Translations under genes and position numbers: made by a program
Origin: Apostichopus japonicus
Taxonomy: Eukaryota; Echinodermata; Holothuroidea; Aspidochirotida; Stichopodidae
Assembly: GCF_037975245.1 (NCBI RefSeq)
Contig: NC_092576.1
Span: 16,526,111 to 16,590,110, forward strand
Direction of reading: 5' to 3'
Length of the DNA stretch: 64,000 bases
The notes under the pieces: generated by a model
What the model was told of the DNA's origin: nothing
Database searches by the model: none
What the model saw: the letters and a program-made list of their open reading frames with translations, nothing else
Shown here: positions 1 through 14,393 of the stretch, piece by piece
Layout of the letters: each line of letters opens with the position of its first letter
How positions within the stretch are numbered: position 1 is the stretch's first letter

Positions 1-2095
<2,095 letters not shown>

Positions 2096-2799
2096 ATCCG
2101 TAGTTTTCTTGACCGCCGCAGTTGCCTGTATTCAGTGTATACGCTCTACACTGTGTACACTGTATACGCCAGGGCTAACGCTAAAGCATACCCGTAGGCT
2201 GCATTGCATGCAACCCAATAACAGTTTCGGCTAATATAAGATGATGTGTAGTATCTGTTCCCTCCCGATGTAAGGGGACTGGGCTTGAGATCGGGTCAGT
2301 CGTTCGCCGGGAAGTTTGGTTTTCGTGCCCAGGTTCTTTCCTTGTTGCAAGCCTTTTTCTTAAAAAAGTACCGTTAACACGAAAACGTCTCACCAACAAC
2401 TTCAGGTAAGGTCCATGAGATTAGTCAATAAAGTTTGGTGATATTAATAACGTTGATATTATAACGTTGTTGCATACAGCTTCACGTTATTTGTTCATAC
2501 CCATATTTCAATACTATAGTCTAGACTAGCTTCTAGCCTAAAACTTGTAAGGCCTAGCCTACGTTCGACTGTAGTCTAGGGCCATAGTCCAAGTCCTAAC
2601 ACTACCTTAGCATTGGGTCAAGGGTAAACTGGTCTGTAGTTTGAGCTACAAATTAATACCAACTGCCAGAGAAATTAGATTTCAAGTAGGTCAGCTTAAC
2701 TTCTTAGCCTACTGTGCGTGTACAGTATGTATCATATATGGCCTTAGATTTTGCTGGACAATTATGTTACTGTACATTGCCCTAATCATGACCAGATAC
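2096..2799. other. No gene seen
   Basis: Single-copy arm sequence with no repeat or coding signal that I can support. Its counterpart is at about 41,690-42,380. Confidence 0.5.
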
Positions 2800-3401
2800 T
2801 GTAGCATGGTGGGCTTTTAATTGACGCACTTAAGGATTTGATCAATGATATCTATCAAGGAAAAATCCAAATTACTCAACTGTATGTGTTTTTCATATGT
2901 GTAGTTCCTCAGAAATGTTCTGATCTCAAAATATTTAAGGTTCTGTGCTTATGCACCGTACAATTGAGCAGAATTTGACCACAAAATGTCTGCCGTGTCA
3001 AGTTCTTTCATACCCCTAAATTGACACATTTGTCGATAAGCTAACTGTAGTGTAGGCCTTAGTATACATCCATTGACTTTAGATGCTGTTTGCTATGCTC
3101 TGAGCCTCTAAGCTCTGACAGGTCATGTCCCAGAGAGTAGTGTTATCATATTGAGGTAATGTTGGGTATTTTAAGGGTGTAAGATTTCCAAATGGCCAAA
3201 AAACGTGCAAAACTGGGGGGAGGGTGTTAAAAGCTTAAAAAATACCACAATTTGGTCAGCAAATACCTCAAATGGATTCAAACTCATGAAATATGTAATT
3301 CTGTTTGACTGCAAAAAAAGTTTAGGTGGCCTGCTGTATCGTTGCTAGTAATAATTTAAGGTTCGTCAATTACAGGGGTGCGTCAATTATGAAGCCTTTA
3401 C
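2800..3401 (+). mobile_element. GACGCAC-ended MITE, copy 1 (left arm)
   Basis: About 600 bases. It opens with CATGGTGGGCTTTTAATTGACGCACTT and closes with a doubled GTGCGTCAATT ending in ATGAAGCCTTTAC. The ends form an imperfect terminal inverted repeat around GGCTTnATAATTGACGCAC. A near-identical copy lies at 46,362-46,961, a partial one at 19,394-19,856, and mirror copies lie in the right arm. No transposase frame is present, so it is non-autonomous. I cannot assign the superfamily: no clean target duplication was found here. Confidence 0.75.
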
Positions 3402-6400
3402 TATACTGTACAGTAGCTATGCCTAGATTATTAGAGACTGAAGTCACCATGCAAATGCAACTTACAAGTAGCCTGTATTGAATAAGAGATGCTATAACTG
3501 CTAGAACTTTTCAAAAAGTTCTTGGAAGTCGTTACTCTCCAAAATATTCTCAGACATTCTAAACACCACTGTACTGTAAGATGTCTGAATATCCCAGTGA
3601 GGGTATCAATAAAAACAGTTAAAGGATATAATACTAGAAAATCCAGCATCAAATTTGGGTCAATGCAGAATACCTTTAATCTAAGTCTCTCAAGTGATGC
3701 ATTGTGTTTCAAGTGTCTTATTTATAACTAGCCAAAATTTGTACAAAATAACAATGCCATACATCCAAAAGGTTATTGAGTCAGTACATTTCCATAATGT
3801 AACTATTACAAAAGCTGAGTGCACCTAATTAAAAGTTAACATCCTCCAAAAATATATATAACACAAAAATTTGATAAAGCCTTCTATCCCCTCCCTTGCA
3901 TATACTGTAAGTCATTTTGTTAAGTCTATTTAGATCCACCAAGTTGACTAAATGTGCAATATTCAGTGTTAAAGATCTGAGCTCTGTATTGGCCCAAAAT
4001 ATATTGGAGAGAAGTGTACAATAAAAATTGAAATAATGCACATCTACACTCTGACCATTTGATATTTATTTGATTGGCACTGTTAATGTTTTCTCAGACA
4101 AATTTGATGATCAACATTCTCAATCTCAAGATGAATGACAACAGCCCACTATCCAAGGGAATAACACTGTACGATGTAGCTGCCATGCAGTGAAAAAGTC
4201 AATATTGGAACGGTTGCAATCATAGCTAGAGCACAGATGCCGCCTGGGACAGACTGATGTGGTGACCTACTGCATCATTGACAGCAAAATGGAAGATATT
4301 TTCTAAATTAACCAAAAAGTAAGTTAATATTCTGTAGGTTTGACATCGCATAAACTTGATACCATAGGACTCTATTACCTCAAATACGAGTAACATCTGA
4401 GGTAATTTATTCCAAAGTTATGGAATGAAGAAAGAAACAATCAGAAGGGATGAAAACTTTTGTATGATCTGGTTAATGTGGTGGTATCTTTTCCTCTATG
4501 TCCATAGTATTTAACTACACTAGAGCTATATCCACTCTCTGGTTTTTAATCTTAAAGGTCAATGCAAGACAACACCAAATTGTCAGGCTAGGTCCACATA
4601 AAATGTACATGCATATTTAAATTTTGAAACCTTTACAATTGGTAAAGCTTGAATGACTTGCAACTTTTAAAAGCACTTGCTATGGTAGGGAGCTGTTTCA
4701 GCTCGAATTGAATGCATGGCTGCATAAATAAAATGTGTAATGTTGTATACAAGGCAAGATGAATCAAGAATTAATGGGCCCAAAATGGGATGGATAAACG
4801 AATTGAAATTTACAGTGAAAATAGTACATATGAAAGGTTGTGAGATGATTAAAATATTGGCTGAATTACAGGAGATTTAGTTTTGTAAAGCAGTTCATTG
4901 TTTTCTTCATTTGTAGAGTGTGAGGTCATGTGAGGTCTAATAGGTAATCGCAAAACATTCCAAGCTATATTGCGCGTGCTATAATTGGGACCAAATCAGC
5001 ATATCTTTAAGAGAAAGCTTTTCTTTTTGTACCAACAGATGGATAGATCTACAGGCTAATACAGCAAAGGATATGCTCTAATTAGAAATGCCAGGCAAGA
5101 TTATCACACAGTTTACAGTGGGGTGAATACAATCATCAACCAAGCTTTTCATCATGCTGTACATAGTGGTATACAGTAGCTCCTTTTTGGGCTTATCAAT
5201 TAAAAGCTTGCATAGAAGCCGATGCCAAGCAAAAGTATGTCCTGTAAATCGCGAAGTAGATTCACACATCTCATGTATATCCTCTGGGACACAGCACATC
5301 TTTCAATGGAGTTAGGAAGTTGCTGGGAATAGTTGTTGGATTGGCACAGTAATGCAGTATTTGCTTCACATAAATGCAGAGCAGTAACAGAAAACTAACT
5401 AGTTCCAGGATATGTTACACTGTTACACCATATAAAAGATAGAGGAAATTAATAGTATAAGCTTCAAGCAGACAGAACCAAGAGAATGCAGACCAGTCTT
5501 CATGGGAAGTCTTCTACATATTTAACTGTATAAATGGACTCATTCTTTTGCAATGTACTTCTTGAAATATTTTAGTTTGGTGACATTGTGGCACTACATG
5601 TTTTTGTAAGTATTAGGGAACATTTGCAGCTGCTTGTCAAGAACATGGAACTTGTTATACAACTGAAGTGGTCCTGATGCTTAAGTGTTGAGGTTACTGG
5701 ATATTTTGCTGCCGTACCTTGCTTTAACTGTTCTTAAATGCATTTCTCATGTTTTAAGATGTTTTAATTTTGTATTCCAAACAAGATCTGCAAGCCATAG
5801 TACAGTAATTTTCAACAACCACCACACAGATACTTGTGCAGGACTAAGGGTATTTGTTAAGCAGATTACTATTATAAAAATCTTTCAAACTTTTATCCCT
5901 CAAAATCTCCAGGGGTACACTGCATTGTTTCTGAACCACAGTTTCACAATTCTACAAGTGGGGTTCAGGGGTTATGCTATGGGAAAAGTTTACAATGTTA
6001 GGCCTGACTTAATTACTGAAAGCTTGTGGTCTTTTATTACACCAAGAACCAGTTTATTCTTTAAACAAAATTAAATTTTGAGGGGAGTGAATACAGCAAA
6101 GGCACATGCAACTAGCACCAATGTCATGGAAACCTAGTGCAGCCCAATGAAACATACTGTGAAACCACAACACTTGTAACTATAGGTATGAAATTGTGCA
6201 ATCCAGGGGTATAGTGTATAATTTTGTCCCTCCAAGCATGGAAACTCCATGATATTGTGGCAATTTGCATTGGTTACAGTATTAGATACAGCCTATACTG
6301 GTAAGTCTAGATAAATACTTGAGGTATAAGTTCGTTCCCAAAATGTTTCTCATGTATGAGAGAGGTCAGTAAATTGAGGTCATGAAATAGTGCAAGTATC

Positions 6401-7184
6401 CTGGTTTATGTGAAATAAATCTTGTGGAAAATATAAACTGGGATTGAAAATACAATCAACTGCTTGAATATGATTGTACAATTTTTATTGTGTCTCGTCT
6501 TTTAATATCATGCTAATCTCCACTACTGTAAGTGGTAATAAGCCAGATTTCTGGGTAGAAGTTTAAAAAAACAAATCGTCAACAATTTTTGATGAATTTT
6601 AAGCAATCGCATTCACTGCCTCTATCTCTGTTTATGTTTTGAGTCAGCAACACAGTATACTGTACAGTAGTGAAAAGAAATGGACACTTTCTGTTGTATT
6701 CCTGATCAATTGAAAATTGTTTGTTGTTTGACTGTTTGTAGCAGTATTCCTCTGAGGAGTGAAAAAAAAATAAACATACAGTGAACAGTTGCAACTGCGC
6801 ATGCATTTATGCATTACTTAAATTATGTTCTGATGCAATTCATGTAATATTCACTGTCGATTTTAGTTCAAAACTGCCAGTATACCATTAGTTCCTGAGC
6901 CATAATTTTTTTGCTTTAAAAATCTGGCTTTGAGTGTATAGTATTTTGTCAAAAACATAAAAGTGGAGGGGCTGCTTATCATCATTCCCTGAACAGGCTT
7001 TACCCAATTTGTTAACTATAATGGTAACATATCAAAATGTCTGGGGGACTTGCCACAGTGCTGACAATTTTCAAATATTTCCATGGTTCCACCAGGGATG
7101 TTAGAGATGGACAAACAACATTTGACCTTTCTTTAACGTTTGTTTCGTGCCGACATTAATACTGTTTTTGGTCCAATACTAATA
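3402..7184. other. Arm-unique sequence, no gene recognised
   Basis: No repeat, RNA gene or recognisable protein was found. The longest open frame is listed separately at 5,685-6,074. A second candidate on the minus strand at 5,078-5,299 is broken by frameshifts in the mirror copy near 39,178, which argues against it being coding. Confidence 0.45.
5685..6074 (+). CDS. Hypothetical 129-codon open frame, kept open in both arms
   Basis: A 129-residue frame that I do not recognise. It is hydrophobic near the N-terminus (LLDILLPYLALTVLKC). The mirror frame at 38,422-38,811 (minus) has the same length with only two visible residue changes (C/S and T/A). Preservation of the frame is weak evidence because the arms differ by only about 2%. 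No domain, signal peptide with a clear cleavage site, or splice context supports it. It is most likely a chance frame. Confidence 0.12.
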   Translation: MLRLLDILLPYLALTVLKCISHVLRCFNFVFQTRSASHSTVIFNNHHTDTCAGLRVFVKQITIIKIFQTFIPQNLQGYTALFLNHSFTILQVGFRGYAMGKVYNVRPDLITESLWSFITPRTSLFFKQN

Positions 7185-7192
7185 CCTAAATA

Positions 7193-8125
7193 AGGTGACA
7201 GGACAAAATCCCCCCGGACAAAGTCCCCCTAGGACAAAATCCCCCAGAGCCAAAATCCCCCTGGACAAAATCCCCCTAGGACAAAATCCACCCAAGCCAA
7301 AATCTCCCCAAGCTATGAAAAATCCCATCAATTCTTTACAAAAATGTGTCATCCCGGTCCCCGGTATCGTCATCCAATACCGTCATCCGGTACCCTCACC
7401 AGTATTTCCATTGGTACTCTCAGTGGTACTCTCAGTGGTTCCCGGACCAGTACTCCGACCATACCCCGACCGGTACCTTAATAGTGAGCCTGACAGTTAC
7501 CCCCACCGGTACCCCTCCCTGACCAGTACCCTGGACTGTACCCCGGCTCGTACCCCGGCCGGTACCTCGACCGGTATCCCAACTGGTATCCTGAAAGGCA
7601 CTCTGACACATACTCTGACACGTACCCTTACTAGTACTGGTACAATAAACAGTAATTTGACCAGTACCTTGACCGGTCCCTTAAATGTCACACCATGGAG
7701 CTATATCCCATGGCCACACTAACAGGTAGCCTCGCAATTACCCTCAATGATCTCCCGACCAGTCCCCTGACCAGTATCCGGACTGGTATCCTGACCAGTA
7801 CCCTAACCAGTACACTGAGTGGAACCCTGACTGGTAGAGTGACCAGTATGATGACCGGTACCCTGACCAGTCACATGACCAGTACCTTGACCGGTACCCT
7901 CACAGGTACCCTAACAGGAGCCCTCACAGTAACACTCGCCAGTACCCTCACTAGTACCCTGACCAGTCCCCTGACCAATCCCCTGAACGGTACCCTAACC
8001 AGTGCAATGTCCCATGCCTTGACTGTCACACCTGTGCCATCCCTGGTTGTTGCAGGCAGGCTTTGTATGGGTCAGGGGGATATTGTCCGGGGGGATTTTG
8101 TCCGGGGGGATTTTGTCCTAGAACC
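7193..8125. mobile_element. Minisatellite foldback element with 8-bp target duplication (left arm)
   Basis: The core (about 7,380-8,020) is a 12-base minisatellite of the type (A/G)GTACCCTGACC. It is enclosed by inverted short arrays: about seven units of GGACAAAATCCCCC-type at 7,198-7,315 and about three units of GGGGGATTTTGTCC at 8,078-8,120. The direct repeat CCTAAATA flanks both sides (7,185-7,192 and 8,126-8,133), as expected for an 8-bp target site duplication. Because the unit is four codons long, two long Thr-Leu-Thr-Ser/Gly frames stay open (7,195-7,722 and 7,695-8,150). I read them as products of the repeat, not genes. Confidence 0.8.
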
Positions 8126-8296
8126 CCTAAATAGCACTCAAAACGGATAATGGTACCAGACGGTACCTGTACGTTGTCTGCTAGATTCATACGATGTCAA
8201 AAGGCTAGAACATGCACTATAATACTGTTATCAGTCGTCAGTAGGTATATACCACACTCATCTCATATCAGTATTTGTTTCTAATGTCATAACAGG

Positions 8297-8627
8297 CAGT
8301 GGCGGAGCGTCCATACAGTCAGGCGGGGGGGGGGAGCGGACTCAAATGTGAAGCTGGCGCCCTTTTCAGCTATTCACCACTTTTTACTTATTCGCGATTA
8401 TTTACTTTTTTATTGCGCTCTCATCTACCTATTGACATTTGTCACATTTTGTTGGCGATGACACCTATACCTAAAGGGTTATTTCCGGCGATATAGGGAG
8501 TATCTTTACTCAAAAGATTTCTGTACGCTCTGCGCCAACCTGTGGTGGCGCTCCGCTTAGATAAAGTCGAAAGCGCCCGTACAGACCTTTCTCGCCCCTC
8601 TGACCAATATCCCTAGCTCCGCCACTG
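8297..8627 (+). mobile_element. hAT-like MITE E1 (left arm)
   Basis: Non-autonomous element of about 330 bases with terminal inverted repeats CAGTGGCGGAGC and GCTCCGCCACTG. CAGTG-type ends with 8-bp duplications are typical of hAT-type MITEs. It is flanked on the left by ATAACAGG (8,289-8,296) and on the right by GCTCCCAA (8,628-8,635), so its two flanks do not match each other. They match the flanks of E2 (10,392-10,766) in the opposite order. Short frames through it are not coding. Confidence 0.85.
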
Positions 8628-10391
8628 GCTCCCAATCTTCTTCCCCGTCAATCCGTCTAGTGTCCCCCCCCCCCTTCCCCAACCGAACCTCGTATGTTAA
8701 AGGAATATCTAATGATTAGAGACACTTATTCTAATGTTAAATCAGCAAAGAGCAAGCAATAATGATTTTATCACTAAGATTTTTTTTTAATTTCTCAGTT
8801 ACACCGTCATTTAACTTCCCACTCAATCTTACACTCCCTGATACTCTTCCATCCCAATGTAGGAAACTTCATCGTTACACGCAGCACGCAACGATCTTTG
8901 TTCTACTTAATTGATCCTAACTGAGTCTTTCAACTTAAAAGCATATTTTTTCCAAATAGATTAGTGAAAGTTACACAGTTTAATAAATTAGAATCATCTC
9001 CTTGTTAAAGAATTGTATTATCGGCGTATAGTCTTCCGATAAGCGTAACTTAGGGTTGAAAGAAATCAGTGAGAGCAGGCAGTAATGATATAAACTTATA
9101 TATATATTTTCAAATCTCTTATTGAACGAATTATCAGCCCCCTGGTTACATCGTCATTTATCATCCCTCCCCCATCCTGCCCTACCCTTCTTCACCTCAC
9201 ACACTCCGCTCTATAGGGTTAAAAGAAATCAGCGAGAGCAGGCAGTAATGAAATTTACTTACATTAATGAATTTTTTAAATCTCATTTAGGACAAATTAT
9301 TAGGTCCCCCTGGTAACATCATTTACCCCCCCCCATTCTCCCCTTCCCTTCATTACAATCACTCTCTTACACCTATTATATTAGATATCCTTGCAAAGCG
9401 TGATGAACTAGGTCCCTCATTTATCTAATGCGTGGGAGGAACTCGAAACTTTCTTCCTTATCCGCATATTCCAAGCTTTCTCCAAGAAAAGAGTTACAGT
9501 ACCTATTACCCAGATTTTTAAAAATAGCCTCCCTCCTCATAAAACGTGATGATCTATGTCTCTCATTAATCTAAAGCATGGATGAACTCCCAACTTTAAG
9601 CATATTACACAGTTTTTCCACAAAAGAGCTAAGAAACCTACTACACACAAATTATGTAAATGTCACTAAACGGCATCCGTAGGGACATCGTTTTTTGGTC
9701 CACATTTGAGTTTCCATCATATCTTTAATCTGCTTTTCATACATATCTTTTATTGTGATTGTTATGATGACCACATGTAAGGACTTTTGAGTCGTATTAT
9801 TGTATCCAGTGGAATTGTCTCGCTGAGATATAAAAGGATGAATTTTCCGTACGTTTTCACGGTAGGCCCCTCTGTTCAAGGTCAATGCACGACTATAACA
9901 TTAGGTCCACTAAGTGCGGATATTGGTCTCCATTTGCCACTATTGCAGTAAACCCAACCGAGCAACGTGTCTACGGTGTCTCTTAAAAGACAATATTATT
10001 AACAAGTTCGAAAAGAATTTTTAATCTCTACGGTGTCTCTTAAAAGACAATATTATTAACAAGTTCGAAAAGAATTTTTAATCTCTTTGGTGTCATTTTA
10101 AAAGTATTTCTGATAACATTACGTACAGAATTCTTTTATATGTGAAAGGTACATATGAGAAACATGACAATGACCGTGATAAAACCAATTTCAAGATTAC
10201 TAGCGATCAACTCGCTCAATTTGTTTCAAAAAATGATTGAAAAGTGATATGAATTCCTTCTCATTCATTCTTTTTATTTGAGCATGTTGAACGCTTGCGA
10301 TAATGTCATTACGAATCATTGCAGACGCTCACCCAAACCGTTAAAAAATACCGTCCCTCTCCCCCCTTCTCTTCCTACACTGAGCTCCCAA
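8628..10391. other. Segment trapped between two hAT-like MITEs (left arm)
   Basis: 1,764 bases beginning and ending with GCTCCCAA. It is rich in diverged tandem units. Blocks with CAGCnAnGAGCAnGCAnTAATGA followed by a C-rich tract occur near 8,740, 9,070 and 9,228. A pair of units of about 155 bases with GTGATGAnCTA lies near 9,400 and 9,547. A perfect-looking 57-base tandem duplication lies at 9,971-10,084, single-copy in the right arm (about 34,490-34,555). No gene was recognised. The identical borders suggest it arrived as one unit with the MITE. Confidence 0.7.
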
Positions 10392-10766
10392 CAGTGGCGG
10401 AGCGTCAATACAGTCAGGGGGCGGATGCCCCCCCCCCCCCAACGGACTCATATGGACTGCTGGCGCCCTTTTCAGCTATTTATCACTTTTTTTACTTATT
10501 CGCGATTATTGACTTTTTTATGGCGCTCTCATCTACCTATTGACATTTGTCACATTTCGTTGGCGATGACACCTATTTATTCTTCGTTTATCTGCAAATT
10601 AGCAAGGCCCGGAAAGGGTCATTTCCTGCCATATAGGGAGTATCTTTACTCAAAAGATTTCTGTACGCTCTGCGCCAACCTGTGGTGGCGCTCCGCTTCG
10701 ATAAAGTCGAAAGCGCCCATACATACCATTCTCACCCCCTCTTACCAATACCCTAGCTCCGCCACG
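10392..10766 (+). mobile_element. hAT-like MITE E2 (left arm)
   Basis: Same family and same orientation as E1. It starts CAGTGGCGGAGCG and ends GCTCCGCCACG, with one T lost from the last CACTG. It is longer than E1 because of an internal stretch near 10,576-10,612. The left flank is GCTCCCAA (10,384-10,391) and the right flank is ATAACAGG (10,767-10,774), the reverse order of E1. Open frames across it merely read through the element. Confidence 0.85.
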
Positions 10767-10953
10767 ATAACAGGAGTGACTTTCCATATGTTATTGCAGG
10801 AAATATTGGAATCCTCAATGAAAACTATACGTAGGTAGTCTTCTTTGCGTGGGGATTGAGTTGTGTAGGTGTTACACAAAAATGTAGATTTGCTTTCTTT
10901 ATTCTTGTGGAAAGCCGCTTTCACTTTGATATCAGATAAACCTGTGGTACATG

Positions 10954-11498
10954 CAGTGAAGTAGCCAGGATTGTTCCAGTGGAGGGGGTGGGCGCTTGGG
11001 GGGGGGGTTGACCAATTCCTGGGAGGGCGTCTTGTTTCTACCTGAGTGGAGTGCCACCATGGGTTGGCGCTCAGCGTACGGGAAATTTTCAGCTATAAAG
11101 ACCTCCTAGATCGTTGGAAATAACACTTCCCAGGCCTTGTAAGCTGCTCTAAAGTTTCACAACATCCTTTATTTTGAGATCCCATGTCTTGATATGGTCA
11201 TCAAATAGTTTAGAGAAATAGAAGAAAAAAGACAATCTGGTAAGTTGCTTTGAAATATCATGACATATCTCGGCCTATGCGCTATGTCACGTCAGGTTTT
11301 TCAGCAACTATAGCCTACTGCCGGTCCGCGGTCGAAGGGTCGTTCATGAGTGGTCATCATGGAGATTCGTTACCATGCAGACCAATGAATGATATATTTT
11401 TCGCACATGTAATTTTTTCGACACCCAAAATCCCAGTGGGCGGGCGACAAGCTTTCATGGGGCTGTCGCCCCACCCCCCCCCCGTGGCTACGCCACTG
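10954..11498 (+). mobile_element. hAT-like MITE E3 with perfect 8-bp target duplication
   Basis: 545-base element starting CAGTGAAGTAGCCAGG and ending GTGGCTACGCCACTG. Flanks are GGTACATG on both sides (10,946-10,953 and 11,499-11,506), a perfect 8-bp target duplication as expected for hAT transposons. It has no transposase. The mirror copy in the right arm has lost its far end to a deletion (see 33,157-33,611). Confidence 0.88.
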
Positions 11499-11506
11499 GG
11501 TACATG

Positions 11507-14392
11507 GTGCCGAAGCACATATCTTCAAAGTACTGTCCCCAACTTTCAATTGTTTCAAGCTACTATGTGACCAAAAAGAAGATGAAGTTGCAGATCTGAA
11601 AGGACCAGTAATTTTACTCGGAAACCTTTCGACCACGTACACCTTTGAAGTAGGATAGGATTACACAGTATTTGAATTCTTCATCGATCGGCTTGTATTA
11701 AATTAGCTGAAACTCTATAGACCAGTCTTGCAAGGTTTAAAGAAATGGCTCCTTACATAGTTGGCATGATTCAAATTCATCCAGTGCAAATTCATCCAGA
11801 TGCAAATTCATCAATATAATTGGTCGAGAACTTGCTAGAACAGTAAGCTGTCTGAATTAGCATCTTCAGATCGAATATGGGTTTGCTGAGTTAGGGAGCA
11901 ATATGTTCGAAGTACAAGGACCAACCAATGAACACAATTTTAACATAAGAGGCAGAGATAAGACACTATAGCAGAAATCATTATGTCTTCTTTCTGTTTA
12001 TTACTGATAAATGCAAATATTTTCATTAAAATCAATATGAAATTTCATGTTACTTTCAGAAATATATAAACAAAGCAACTTCTACTACTTCAGCTCATTC
12101 ACATTCATGCTATCAGCTAGAAAATTTACCATGAGGCACATTTTCTATGAGGCATTGATGTGAATACCACTGACATAACTTGTGCTATTCAAATGGATAA
12201 AGGGCTTGGTCAAGTCATGAATAAGGCTCCATATATTGCACATGTACAAAAAGGGTTACTGCTTTACATGCAATACTTTTTTGATGGGGGAGAGAGGGGG
12301 GGGGGAGATGTGGTAACATGTTGAAAAGACCACATCTTTTAATTTGTCATTTTTCTTTTGAACATATGCAAATGTTCAAAAGAAATGAAAGCACTTGGAA
12401 ATTTCTTAAAGAGATAGGCAGTTGTTGCCCTTGCACTGCTTTGAAGTCTGCACCACTGTAAATATTGTTGAAGGAGTGGAGTTCTGCGAATCTCTTGATA
12501 GTCAAGTAATAATTTTTTCTTTCACTGTTTGTTAAACAGCTCCTAGCAGTAATATGTATTTACACGACATTATCTGAGGTTCATTATGTAACCGCTGTTT
12601 TCTACATAGAGTCAAATTAAAAACCAATGTTAAACTTGTTCACCTGCAATGGTCTAAATTTAGAAAGTACATCAATATCATAACTCTTTTGCATGTTGTA
12701 TAACGGTACTGAATTTGAAGTGGATTATATTTATCAATGAATATAGCAAAGTTTTGGGTAAACACAATTAAAGCATCCACTTGAACTTCATGTTTTCCTT
12801 GCATTGTTTGCTACTTCCTCCTATCTAGATTCGAAAGGGACATATAGATAAATGCTCAATACCTCAAACAACATTATTTAACCTTGTTTCCCACAAAAAA
12901 TGTTCTGTCCCAGTTTCTGTAAACTACTCGGAATAAATGGAGGTGTGGGGGGGGGGGAGTTGGACAGGTTGTATTTGATGTTGTATTTGACAATAAAATT
13001 CACCTTCCCAAGGAAGTAATACAGTTCTTTAAGTGGCATTTTATGAAGGACCTACAGTATGTAACGATATCAGAATTGGTTATTGCCTCCTGCTGAAATG
13101 TCCAATAAAGACTCGCAGTATTGGAATGTTCATCAGATTCCTCATTTTATAGAAACATCTGTGTTTATTGAAACTTTCCTAGGATGTTGCCAACAAGATG
13201 CATTTGAAGTCTACTGTACCTTGTTGTCAAAGGTGGAGCTCACAAAAAGTCCTATCAACTAGTCTTATTCAAGTAGTGGCAACATATGGGGAAAAAGAAA
13301 AGCAAAATATGGTACAATTTTGTTAATATTATTTTGAACTATTTATCCCAACACCCTATCCTCCTTTTAAGACTTTTGCAAGCTTGTAAACCAGTTGCAG
13401 CACTCATGCAACATGATATGACAAAGGTTCATTGCCAGAACATGAAACTAGCAATTTGGAGTAAATTTGTTAAAAGAATGATGAAGTTAATACACTGAAA
13501 TATTGAATGGGGCTCAAAAGAGCTTAAGAAGTCTTTTGAGGTACATTACTTGTTCTGATAAATATATTAATTGCCCTAAGATTCAGCTATTAAAGCAGCT
13601 ACTAGTCAGATACTAGATAGTATGGGATCATGAAGGTTTTCAGATTTTACCTATATTGGCCTCAAATAACCTTTGACTTGGCTAAGAGCACTCAGCACAT
13701 GATACACCTGCACACAAACTTCCATTCATCATTCCAATATTGAACTATCATGTTAACATGGCTTTCAGTTTCAGATATCTAGTTATCTCACATGGGCTTC
13801 TGCTATACTGTACAAATTTATAGAATAGTACTCAATGTCAGAAACCTATATGCACTACATATGACTACCAACTTTTCCTTGTTGAGTTAGATGCTCTATG
13901 TTACTCTACTGACCTTGAGTAGCCTTTGACCCTCAATGAAGCCAACACCTACTGAAAATTCCATTTTAAATATAAATTTAATGAAATGATTCAGAAAATA
14001 CTTTATCAGAAAGGAAAACTTTTATAAACACTTCTGTTCATACTGACCTCAGCGTAAACAATTTAGAGACCAAGAACATATGGTATAATAACTATTAGCT
14101 AACATTTCTTCCTTCTACTCTGCAATTTTGAGAGAACAATAAGCAAAATTGATACTGGCAAATGTAACATGGCAACAATAACAATAATTCACAAATGATG
14201 ATGACATCAGAAAAAGTAGCAACCATGACAATGATGATGATTTGAAAATCTTAATAAGCAATCCTAAATGTAACTAGAATATCACTTTTAGTAGAGCAGG
14301 GTTCTCACAAGCCCGTTTTAACCTGGCGGTGGTTGTGGTTTGAATATGATTTTGCCTCTCCCTGCATGGTTTGAAAGTTGAGCGCCCGGGCT
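11507..14392. other. Arm-unique sequence, no gene recognised
   Basis: No coding or RNA gene that I can support. The mirror strand has a 147-codon frame at 32,292-32,735, but the equivalent left-arm sequence carries frameshifting indels, so it is not treated as a gene. G-runs at about 12,295 and 12,945 are mirrored by C-runs in the right arm. Confidence 0.45.
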
Positions 14393-14393
14393 G

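Noticed and set aside
7195-8150. Two Thr-rich frames of 175 and 151 codons
   Set aside because: They follow the 12-base minisatellite period and read into the inverted arrays. The right-arm versions differ by whole repeat units, so they are products of the repeat.
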